From Vicingus sp036171675 (GTDB taxonomy: Bacteria; Bacteroidota; Bacteroidia; Flavobacteriales_E; Vicingaceae), in assembly GCA_036171675.1 (NCBI GenBank), contig JAVHRO010000044.1, positions 1-19,179 of the forward strand: a stretch of 19,179 nt of DNA. Reading direction: 5' to 3'. Under the pieces are notes generated by a model. It was not told where the DNA came from. It searched no databases and saw only the letters and a program-made list of their open reading frames with translations. This document shows, piece after piece, positions 1 to 6,427 of the stretch. The position numbers and the translations under genes are program-made. Every line of letters starts with the position of its first letter. Positions within the stretch are counted from its first letter, which is position 1.

Positions 1-15
1 TAATGTTAGATATCA

Positions 16-44
16 AATTTCGTGTAAAACTATTTGACGAAATT
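16..44. promoter_or_regulatory. Inverted repeat upstream of the norC-like gene
   Basis: AATTTCGT at 16-23 is exactly inverted as ACGAAATT at 37-44, with 13 bases between. The half-site centres are 21 bases apart, two helical turns, as expected for a dimeric regulator. It lies upstream of the -7-like box at 69-76, so an activator site is possible. It does not match the FNR/CRP consensus. Confidence 0.4.
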
Positions 45-68
45 AAAAGCTAATTAGTGTATGTTTTA

Positions 69-76
69 TATTTTTG
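69..76 (+). promoter_or_regulatory. Candidate -7 box for the norC-norB-like operon
   Basis: TATTTTTG matches TAnnTTTG exactly. It ends 8 bases before the ATG at 85, so the transcript would have almost no leader. In this A/T-rich sequence the match could be chance. Confidence 0.3.
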
Positions 77-84
77 TAACTTGT

Positions 85-513
85 ATGAACAAAGTAACCC
101 AAAATCGACTTATTATAATAACTCTCGTTACGTTATTTGTATTTTATAACTTTTTTGTTTACACACAAACATCAAACGAGCCTACAAAAAAATTATCAAA
201 ACTTGCTATAGAAGGAGAAGATATTTACCAACAAAAAAACTGTACTGCATGCCATCAGATTTATGGCCTTGGTGGTTATTTAGGGCCTGATTTAACTAAT
301 GTGATTTCGAACACTGCAAAAGGTCCGGAATACGTTAAAGCTTTTTTAGTGAGCGGTGTAAAAACAATGCCTGTTTTTTATTTTACAGAACATGAAAAAT
401 CCGCCCTAGTTCAATTCTTAACCGAGGTCGATAAAACTGGTTACTACCCAAACTATCCTTCAAAAATGAAATCAACTGGTTGGGTTGAATTAAATTATAA
501 ACCAAATGAATAA
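85..513 (+). CDS. Membrane-anchored c-type cytochrome, NorC-like
   Basis: This is probably the electron-entry subunit of a nitric oxide reductase-like complex, passing electrons from the periplasm to the heme-copper subunit encoded next. Counting from the ATG at 85 (142 residues), it has a basic N-terminus, one hydrophobic membrane segment at about residues 8-27, and a single heme c site CTACH at 53-57. The heme site is followed by Q-I-Y-G-L-G-G-Y-L-G-P-D-L, which resembles the conserved stretch after the heme site in NorC. A Met in KTMP at about residue 95 is the likely sixth heme ligand. An ATG at 61 is also in frame. I prefer 85 because it gives a normal signal-anchor and because a -7-like box at 69-76 lies between the two. 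The stop overlaps the next gene by 8 bases, so the two are surely co-translated. A generic small cytochrome c for another oxidase is the alternative. Confidence 0.85.
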   Translation: MNKVTQNRLIIITLVTLFVFYNFFVYTQTSNEPTKKLSKLAIEGEDIYQQKNCTACHQIYGLGGYLGPDLTNVISNTAKGPEYVKAFLVSGVKTMPVFYFTEHEKSALVQFLTEVDKTGYYPNYPSKMKSTGWVELNYKPNE

Positions 514-1846
514 AACCATCCCTTTATTGTTGCTGCTTCTGTCAGTTCTAGCATTACTGTTAGGCTCCATATTTGGTACATTAGCAAGTTTTCAATATGT
601 TTTTCCTGATTTTTTAAAATCGATTACTCCATTTAACGTTATTCGTCCTTTGCACGTGAGTAGCTTGGTGGGATGGATAATTTTAGCTGCTACTGGAGGA
701 ATTTATTATCACCTAACTGCCACCTTAAAATTACCATTGTATTCATCAAAATTATTGGTTTTACATTTTAGCATTTTTGTATTGATTGCATTGGCAATTT
801 ATATTTCGTTTTTCACAGGACATGTTGGAGGACGAGAATATTTAGAATTTACTCCCTACTTAATCTTCCCCATTTTATTAGGTTGGTTATTTTTTGGAAT
901 TAACTACTTTAAAACTCTTTACAAAAAGATTACCAATTGGCCAGTTTATTTATGGATGTGGGGAACTGGTATCGTATTTATGATTTATCACCTATCTGAA
1001 GCCCATCTATGGTTTCTTCCTTACTTTAGAGAAAACTATGTACGTGATTTGACCGTTCAATGGAAATCGTATGGATCGTTTGTTGGTTCGTGGAACATGT
1101 TGGTTTACGGAACATCAATATTTGTAATGGCACAAGTTAAACACGATGACAGCATTGGAAGAGGAAAAAAAGCCTTCTTTTTTTATTTTTTGGGGTTGAC
1201 CAATTTAATGTTTGGTTGGGCACATCACACGTATATTATTCCTACTCAACCATGGATTAGATTCGTTGCCTATGGTACTAGCATGTCTGAATGGGTGGTT
1301 CTTTTTAGCATAATTTTAGACTGGAAAAGATCGTTAAGCAAACAAAAAGTTGATGCCAACCAATATGCTTACCGTTTTTTGTTAGCAACCGATTTTTGGG
1401 TTTTTGTCAATCTTTTTATCGCACTACTTATTTCCATACCTTATCTTAATTTTTTTACTCATGGAACACATATCACGGTTTTACATTCAATGGGAACAAC
1501 CATTGGTATAAATACAACCATTTTATTATCATCGTTATTTTTAATTGTAAATCAACACCAAAGTAAACTCATCAATAAAGCCGTGCGTTCAATCAATTTA
1601 GGTTATTGGCTTTTTAATAGCTCATTATTTGTTTTTTTAACTGCATTAATGTTTGCAGGCTTTAAACGTAGCTCATGGATGTATAATGAAATGAGCACAA
1701 CACCATTTAGTGTTTTTCATGAATCGTTATTTCCGTTTATTGTAATGTTTATCGTTGCTGGAATTGGTCTATTGGTTAGTTTGTTTTTGATAGGAATTCC
1801 TTTAATAAAAGGATTCGTTGCCGAACTAAAAAATACTAAATCGTAA
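506..1846 (+). CDS. NorB-like heme-copper oxidoreductase large subunit (atypical ligand set)
   Basis: This 446-residue, roughly 12-helix inner-membrane protein belongs to the heme-copper oxidase/NO reductase superfamily. The N-terminal part follows cytochrome c-dependent NorB closely: F-N-V-I-R-P-L-H with H50 as a low-spin heme ligand, and a G-R-E-Y-L-E motif near 109-114. The HH pair at 240-241 fits two FeB ligands. The segment THGTHITVLHSMG (318-330) aligns with NorB T-H-G-T-Q-x-T-A-A-H-G-H, giving H327 as the proximal ligand of the active-site heme. Two things differ from classical NorB. The sixth-helix segment around 187-200 (S-Y-G-S-F-V-G-S-W-N) has no His or Glu, and the second His of the H-x-H pair is M329. 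The protein pairs with the NorC-like cytochrome, so NO reduction is the best guess, but O2 reduction or another activity cannot be excluded. No NorQ/NorD genes lie nearby in the window. Confidence 0.82.
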   Translation: MNKTIPLLLLLLSVLALLLGSIFGTLASFQYVFPDFLKSITPFNVIRPLHVSSLVGWIILAATGGIYYHLTATLKLPLYSSKLLVLHFSIFVLIALAIYISFFTGHVGGREYLEFTPYLIFPILLGWLFFGINYFKTLYKKITNWPVYLWMWGTGIVFMIYHLSEAHLWFLPYFRENYVRDLTVQWKSYGSFVGSWNMLVYGTSIFVMAQVKHDDSIGRGKKAFFFYFLGLTNLMFGWAHHTYIIPTQPWIRFVAYGTSMSEWVVLFSIILDWKRSLSKQKVDANQYAYRFLLATDFWVFVNLFIALLISIPYLNFFTHGTHITVLHSMGTTIGINTTILLSSLFLIVNQHQSKLINKAVRSINLGYWLFNSSLFVFLTALMFAGFKRSSWMYNEMSTTPFSVFHESLFPFIVMFIVAGIGLLVSLFLIGIPLIKGFVAELKNTKS

Positions 1847-1851
1847 TTATT

Positions 1852-2376
1852 ATGCAACCCAACGTATTACTCATATTAGCACATCCAAACCTCGATAAAT
1901 CAGTTGCAAACAAGCATATTGTATATAATCTTTCAATAAAATCTAATGTAACCACTCGAAATTTAAACCAACTATATTCCGATTTTAAAATCGATGTAAT
2001 CGCTGAACAGGAGGCTCTAAAAAAAGCTGATATCATTATTTTCCAATATCCGTTATTTTGGTACAATGTTCCTGCCATTTTAAAAGAATGGATAGATAGC
2101 GTTTTTACTTATGGCTTTGCTTTTGGCAAAGGAAATTATCAATTGGAAGGAAAAAAAATAATTGTTTCGTTTACCACAGGTAGTTCAAGTAAAGATTACC
2201 CAAAAGAGGTAGTTGAAAAAATAGTTTTTCCATTTAAAGGCCTTGCCAATTTCTGCAAAATGAACTATGTCACTGAAATAATTTCACATGAAATGGGCAA
2301 CTATTCTGAAGAAGCAATTGTTAAGACTAAATTAAACGCTGAAAAACACGCAAAAGATATCCTACAATTTATTTAA
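1852..2376 (+). CDS. NAD(P)H-dependent flavin oxidoreductase, KefF/MdaB-like (flavodoxin_2 fold)
   Basis: This 174-residue cytoplasmic flavoprotein belongs to the modified-flavodoxin family that includes KefF, YheR, MdaB and mammalian NQO. These use NAD(P)H to reduce quinones or similar electrophiles in two-electron steps. Family marks are the N-terminal strand ending in A-H-P (10-12) followed by S-x-A-N. Others are L-Y-x-D-F-x-I-D with the A-E-Q helix, F-Q-Y-P-L-F-W-Y-N-V-P at 64-74 followed by L-K-E-W-I-D, and T-T-G at 108-110, a flavin-contacting loop. The length is normal for the family. It starts 5 bases after the norB-like stop, so it is probably the third gene of that operon. That suggests a role in quinone reduction or detoxification linked to the respiratory complex, which is inference only. 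There is no potassium antiporter gene nearby that would support KefF itself. Confidence 0.8.
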   Translation: MQPNVLLILAHPNLDKSVANKHIVYNLSIKSNVTTRNLNQLYSDFKIDVIAEQEALKKADIIIFQYPLFWYNVPAILKEWIDSVFTYGFAFGKGNYQLEGKKIIVSFTTGSSSKDYPKEVVEKIVFPFKGLANFCKMNYVTEIISHEMGNYSEEAIVKTKLNAEKHAKDILQFI

Positions 2377-2399
2377 TTAATTTCACCAATAAATTAATT
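2375..2399. terminator. A/T hairpin at the end of the norC-norB-like operon
   Basis: AATTAATTT at 2375-2383 pairs exactly with AAATTAATT at 2391-2399 around a 7-base loop CACCAAT. It begins inside the stop codon of the flavodoxin-fold gene. With no G-C pairs and no T-run it would be a weak terminator; it may instead be an mRNA 3' end structure. Confidence 0.3.
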
Positions 2400-2423
2400 C
2401 CCATATTAACTGAATTCCAACCA

Positions 2424-3638
2424 ATGAATTTTACCGATTTAGGTTTCGAACCACAAGTAATTGAAGCGCTTGACGCCATGAACTTCAACACCCCAACCCC
2501 CATTCAAGAACAAGCCATACCAGCAATTTTGCAAAATAAAGATGTCATTGCTTGTGCACAAACTGGCACCGGAAAAACGGCTGCTTTTGTTTTGCCTATA
2601 CTTAATCACATTTGTAAAAGTCCTTCTATTGGTAAAGTTAGTACCATTATAATTGTTCCAACTCGTGAATTAGCCATACAAATTGACCAACAAATTGAAG
2701 GGTTGAGTTATTTTACCAATGCCACTTCCATAGCTATTTATGGTGGAGGTGATGGACAAAGTTTTGAATCGGAAAAAAAAGCCTTATTAACTGGTGCTGA
2801 TATTATTGTTTGTACGCCAGGCAGATTTATGTCGCACCTCAACATGGGCTATTTCGACACTTCAGGCGTTAAGCATTTTATTTTAGATGAAGCCGACCGT
2901 ATGTTGGACATGGGCTTTAATGAAGACATCATGAAAATTGCTGAACAACTTCCAAAAAAACGACAAAACCTAATGTTTTCGGCTACATTTCCTCCTAAAA
3001 TCAGATTTTTAGCCAACAAATTATTGCATGAACCCGTTACCATAAACATTGCCATATCTAAACCAAATGAAGGAATAAAACAAGGTGCATATTTGGTTCA
3101 TGATGGGCAAAAAATTGCATTAATCAAATCCATACTTACCAAAACTAATTTTGAGCAGGTATTGATTTTTACAGGCAAAAAAATAATGGTAAAAGAAATT
3201 ACCATAGCCTTATCAAGAGTTGGCATTCATGCAAAAGGAATTCAATCGGATTTAGGACAAAAAGAACGGGAGCAAATTTTACTCGATTTTACCAATAAGA
3301 AAATTAGGGTTTTAGTTGCCACTGATATTTTAGCACGAGGTATTGATATCAAAGGAATAAACTTGGTAATAAATTATGAAGTACCAAGAGATGAAGAAGA
3401 TTATGTTCACCGTATTGGACGAACTGCTAGAGGTGATAACAAAGGAGTTGCCATTACTTTTATAAATAGTGAACAATGTTACGATTTCTCGAAAATTGAA
3501 AAATTAATCGAAAAAGAAGTTCCAAAAATTGCATTGCCTGAAGGCTTTGATGAAGGACCAACATACGACCCTACTAAAAAGAATACCTTCCAAAAAAAGA
3601 AGTTTCATACAAAGAAAAAATTCAGTAAACCAAATTAA
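2424..3638 (+). CDS. rhlE: DEAD-box ATP-dependent RNA helicase, RhlE type
   Basis: This 404-residue RNA helicase likely remodels structured RNA in ribosome assembly or mRNA decay. All core motifs are visible. The Q motif region is G-F-E-P ... T-P-T-P-I-Q-E-Q at 7-30, and motif I is A-Q-T-G-T-G-K-T at 45-52. Motif Ia is P-T-R-E-L at 79-83, and T-P-G-R is at 131-134. DEAD is at 155-158 and SAT at 186-188. Motif V is A-T-D-I-L-A-R-G-I-D from about 299, and motif VI is H-R-I-G-R-T-A-R from 329. A short Lys-rich tail from about 385 to the end is typical of RhlE proteins and would bind RNA. The final stop shares one base with the start of the radical SAM gene (TAATG), so the two are translationally coupled. 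The subfamily name is less certain than the family. Confidence 0.9.
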   Translation: MNFTDLGFEPQVIEALDAMNFNTPTPIQEQAIPAILQNKDVIACAQTGTGKTAAFVLPILNHICKSPSIGKVSTIIIVPTRELAIQIDQQIEGLSYFTNATSIAIYGGGDGQSFESEKKALLTGADIIVCTPGRFMSHLNMGYFDTSGVKHFILDEADRMLDMGFNEDIMKIAEQLPKKRQNLMFSATFPPKIRFLANKLLHEPVTINIAISKPNEGIKQGAYLVHDGQKIALIKSILTKTNFEQVLIFTGKKIMVKEITIALSRVGIHAKGIQSDLGQKEREQILLDFTNKKIRVLVATDILARGIDIKGINLVINYEVPRDEEDYVHRIGRTARGDNKGVAITFINSEQCYDFSKIEKLIEKEVPKIALPEGFDEGPTYDPTKKNTFQKKKFHTKKKFSKPN

Positions 3639-4528
3639 TGTATCGTTACCCAATTCATTACGACGAGCCATTGTTTCGCCCACCAAGCGAAGCTTACTCG
3701 TTAATTTTACAAGTTACATTAGGTTGCTCTTATAACAACTGTTCGTTTTGTGAAATGTACACTTCAAAACAATTTAAAGTACGAAAAGAAGAAGCTATTT
3801 TTAATAACATTGATGCTTTCATTCCTTATCGCGACCAAATTCGGAAAGTTTTTTTAGGAGATGGGGACCCATTGGTACTTTCAACCGAGCGCCTTTTGCG
3901 AATATTAACAAAGCTAAAAAACACCTTCCCAAAATTACAACGCGTTTCAACCTACGCCACTCCAACCAATGTGATTAGAAAATCTATTCAAGAGCTTGAT
4001 GAAATTAAAAAAGCAGGCTTGAATTTGCTTTATGTTGGAATAGAATCGGGTGATGACCAAGTGTTGTCTAATATTCAAAAAGGCGAAACCTTTAAAACCA
4101 TTGTAGAAGGGATAAACAAGGCAACAGCTGCTCAAATAAATTCGTCAGTAATGATAATTAATGGTGTTGGAGGTAAATTACTAAGCCATCAACACGCCAT
4201 AAATTCGGCAAAGGTGTTAAATGAAACTCAACCAAAATATGCATCAACATTGGTGTTAACCATGTATAAAGGAATGGAACATTTTAAAACTCGATACTTA
4301 GGTGATTATATCCCCATGAATTTACCTGAATTGATTTTTGAAATGAAAACTTTTATAGAACACTTAAATTTAACGGAAACCATTTTTAGAAGCGATCACG
4401 CATCTAACTACTTGGTATTGAAAGGGGTTCTAGGAAAAGACAAAACTCAATTTTTACAACAATTAACATTAGCACTAAATCATCCTGAAATTGCTCATTT
4501 ACGTTCTGAACAACAAAGAGGATTTTAA
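3638..4528 (+). CDS. Radical SAM protein of unknown substrate
   Basis: This 296-residue protein has a radical SAM core. C30, C35 and C38 (G-C-S-Y-N-N-C-S-F-C) form a CX4CX2C cluster motif rather than the common CX3CX2C, and F-C-E-M-Y follows. The GDGDP motif near 69-73 corresponds to the SAM-amino-group-binding G-G-E/G-D-G-D position of Elp3-like radical SAM proteins. Y-V-G-I-E-S-G-D-D near 131-139 is another family hallmark. The whole protein is little more than the TIM-barrel core, with no B12-binding or extra iron-sulfur domain visible. I recognise the family but not the substrate. It overlaps the helicase stop by one base, so the two are expressed together, which might suggest an RNA-related job but does not prove one. 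Confidence 0.85.
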   Translation: MYRYPIHYDEPLFRPPSEAYSLILQVTLGCSYNNCSFCEMYTSKQFKVRKEEAIFNNIDAFIPYRDQIRKVFLGDGDPLVLSTERLLRILTKLKNTFPKLQRVSTYATPTNVIRKSIQELDEIKKAGLNLLYVGIESGDDQVLSNIQKGETFKTIVEGINKATAAQINSSVMIINGVGGKLLSHQHAINSAKVLNETQPKYASTLVLTMYKGMEHFKTRYLGDYIPMNLPELIFEMKTFIEHLNLTETIFRSDHASNYLVLKGVLGKDKTQFLQQLTLALNHPEIAHLRSEQQRGF

Positions 4529-4540
4529 AAAAATTATTAC

Positions 4541-4548
4541 TAATTTCG
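4541..4548 (+). promoter_or_regulatory. Candidate Bacteroidota -7 box for the barrel-protein gene
   Basis: TAATTTCG followed by CA lies 22 bases before the ATG at 4571 and is one base off TAnnTTTG. The same octamer plus CA is found upstream of ffh on the other strand. No convincing -33 TTTG is seen 19 bases upstream, so this is a weak call. Confidence 0.35.
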
Positions 4549-4570
4549 CACAAATTAAAATCAACCAAAA

Positions 4571-5068
4571 ATGAAAAATATTTTACTTATTGTTTGTATC
4601 GCTTTATCATCAGTATTATTAGCCCAAAGTCCAATTGATAAAGGTCAAGCCCAAATAAATGCAGGATTTGGATTGTCAAATTATGGTTTTCCTGTTTATG
4701 CTGGCTTTGATTATGGTGTTCATCCAGATGTTAGTGTTGGAGCAGAATTTTCATATCGTTCATACCATGAAGATTATTTTAACACAAAATACAGCTTTAG
4801 TATAATCGGAATTTCTGGAAATTGCAATTATCACTTTAATCGTGTGCTAAACATTCCTTCAGCATTTGATGTTTATGGTGGCGCCAGTGTTGGATTTTAC
4901 ATTTGGAACTCACCAAGTGGTTACGGAGGAAGTAGAGCTTCTGGTTTAGGTCTTGGATTACAAATTGGTGGTAGATATTACTTTAACGACCGATTTGGTG
5001 TAAACCTTGAATTGGGTGGTGGAAATGCAACTTCTGGTGCAAAAATTGGAGTTTCTATAAAACTATAA
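4571..5068 (+). CDS. Exported outer-membrane beta-barrel-like protein
   Basis: This 165-residue protein has a clear signal peptide: Lys at position 2, a hydrophobic core to about residue 17, and a likely cut near A18-Q19. The mature part alternates aromatic or hydrophobic residues with Gly, Ser and Asn, as in small transmembrane beta-barrels. Examples are N-A-G-F-G-L-S-N-Y-G, V-S-V-G-A-E-F-S-Y-R, Y-G-G-A-S-V-G-F-Y and G-L-Q-I-G-G-R-Y-Y-F. The last strand G-A-K-I-G-V-S-I-K-L resembles a barrel-closing C-terminus. It is short, enough for about eight strands. No enzyme motif is seen, so a structural or unknown envelope role is all that can be said. Its stop directly abuts the stop of the convergent yraN gene. 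Confidence 0.75.
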   Translation: MKNILLIVCIALSSVLLAQSPIDKGQAQINAGFGLSNYGFPVYAGFDYGVHPDVSVGAEFSYRSYHEDYFNTKYSFSIIGISGNCNYHFNRVLNIPSAFDVYGGASVGFYIWNSPSGYGGSRASGLGLGLQIGGRYYFNDRFGVNLELGGGNATSGAKIGVSIKL

Positions 5069-5434
5069 TTAATCCAACTCAGGATAGAAGGCATCTTTTA
5101 TGTGTTCTATTTTTTCGGCATTAGCATTTAATACAATAGCTATTACATCAAAACGACATTCTAAATCAATGTCGTTTTTTTCAATGTAGTAATTTGCTCC
5201 TTCAATTAAATGTTTTTGCTTTGCTAAGGTAACTGCTTCTGCAGGATTACCAAAATAATCGGTATTTCTGGTTTTCACTTCAACAATGACAAGTTGATTG
5301 TTGAAGTGAGCAATAATGTCAATTTCAAATTTTTTTTCATGCCAATTCACCGCTATGATTTCATAACCTAACTTCATTAAAAAGTTAACCGCTAACTCTT
5401 CCCCTTTTTTTCCTAGTTGGTTGTGCTCTGCCAC
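5069..5434 (-). CDS. yraN: YraN family (UPF0102) putative endonuclease-like protein
   Basis: This 121-residue protein is of the normal YraN/UPF0102 length. It starts with G-x-x-G-E-E-x-A, then has F-E-I-D-I (D39) and V-E-V-K-T-R (E52, K54). Together these form the acidic/lysine pattern of the restriction-endonuclease-like fold (D...ExK). It therefore may bind or cut nucleic acid, though the cellular role of this family is not settled. It lies 6 bases downstream of the LD-carboxypeptidase gene and is probably co-transcribed with it. No gap separates its stop from the convergent barrel-protein gene. Confidence 0.88.
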   Translation of the reverse strand: MAEHNQLGKKGEELAVNFLMKLGYEIIAVNWHEKKFEIDIIAHFNNQLVIVEVKTRNTDYFGNPAEAVTLAKQKHLIEGANYYIEKNDIDLECRFDVIAIVLNANAEKIEHIKDAFYPELD

Positions 5435-5440
5435 TTGATT

Positions 5441-6340
5441 TTATTTAAATTCGAGTGTTGACCATTCTCTACCCACTGTTAATTTTACTTGCGACCCCAT
5501 AATTAATGTTCTGTTATCATTAATGTGCCCAGCAGGAAAATCAACACACACTGGATAGTTGTATTTAGAAACTCTTTCAGTAATAATTTCTAACAGAGTT
5601 TTACCAAAAGGAACGGTGTTATCATGCATATCAGACATTCCTCCAACAATTAAACCTGTTAAACCCGATAACATTCCGGCTCGATCCAAGTTCATCATCA
5701 TACGATCTATATGGTACAGGTATTCATCTAAGTCTTCGATAAATAAAATTTTTCCTTTGGTATCAAGTTGAGATGTTGTCCCCGTCAAACTATAAATGAT
5801 CGATAAATTTCCACCCACCAATATACCTTCAGCCTCTCCTATTCTATTCAACTCATGGGTATCAACATGATAAATGGGAAGTGCTCCGAACAAAACTTCT
5901 TTTAAGGATTCCAAAGCTTCTTTGGTGTTGTTTCTGAAATTTATGGGCATGGACGCATGTAAAGTTTGTATGCCAAAATTTTGATTGATATGATTATGCA
6001 AAACGGTTACATCGCTATAACCAATTACCCATTTTGGATTTTTATTGAAGTTGGAAAAATCAATTTCATCAATAATTTGAACTGTACCATACCCTCCTCT
6101 TGCACAAAAAATAGCTTTTATTTCGTTGTTGTTTAACGCATCTTGAAAATCAGCCACTCGTTGTTTTATAGTCCCAGAAAATTGGTTGTGTTCTTTAAAC
6201 AAATTTTTACCAAAAACAGGATCCAACCCCCACGATTTTATCACCGCTATTGCCGGTTCTAATTCTGCTTTCGAAATTTTACGAGCAGTTGAAATCAAAG
6301 CAATTTTATCGCCTTTTTGCAAAGTTGATGGTTTTTCCAT
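5441..6340 (-). CDS. LD-carboxypeptidase, peptidase family S66
   Basis: This 299-residue serine peptidase removes the terminal D-alanine from murein tetrapeptides (L,D-carboxypeptidase) and may act in peptidoglycan recycling in the cytoplasm. MccF-like relatives have other substrates. Sequence evidence is strong: the nucleophile S109 lies in G-Y-S-D-V-T, with A-R-G-G-Y-G upstream at 80-85. E202 lies in I-E-D-L-D-E, and H272 in P-A-G-H-I-N-D-N, completing the Ser-Glu-His set of this family. There is no signal peptide. It is the first gene of a two-gene minus-strand unit with yraN and diverges from metG across an 87-base gap. MccF-type immunity activity is possible but less likely without a microcin locus. 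Confidence 0.88.
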   Translation of the reverse strand: MEKPSTLQKGDKIALISTARKISKAELEPAIAVIKSWGLDPVFGKNLFKEHNQFSGTIKQRVADFQDALNNNEIKAIFCARGGYGTVQIIDEIDFSNFNKNPKWVIGYSDVTVLHNHINQNFGIQTLHASMPINFRNNTKEALESLKEVLFGALPIYHVDTHELNRIGEAEGILVGGNLSIIYSLTGTTSQLDTKGKILFIEDLDEYLYHIDRMMMNLDRAGMLSGLTGLIVGGMSDMHDNTVPFGKTLLEIITERVSKYNYPVCVDFPAGHINDNRTLIMGSQVKLTVGREWSTLEFK

Positions 6341-6371
6341 AACATCTTATCAATATTATCAATACTAAATG

Positions 6372-6379
6372 TACTTTTG
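6372..6379 (+). promoter_or_regulatory. Candidate Bacteroidota -7 box for metG
   Basis: TACTTTTG matches TAnnTTTG exactly and is followed by C. It sits 48 bases before the metG ATG in the gap shared with the divergent LD-carboxypeptidase gene. A -33 element is not obvious at the expected spacing. Confidence 0.45.
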
Positions 6380-6427
6380 CACGAAGTTAAATAATCTTGC
6401 TGTATAACACTACGGCATATTAGTTTT

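Noticed and set aside
1836..2078. 80-codon minus-strand open frame at the norB-like/flavoprotein junction
   Set aside because: It overlaps two well-supported plus-strand genes and shows no recognisable domain.
6341..6371. -33 box for metG
   Set aside because: No TTTG or TTG lies at the expected spacing from the -7 box at 6372, so only the -7 box is reported.
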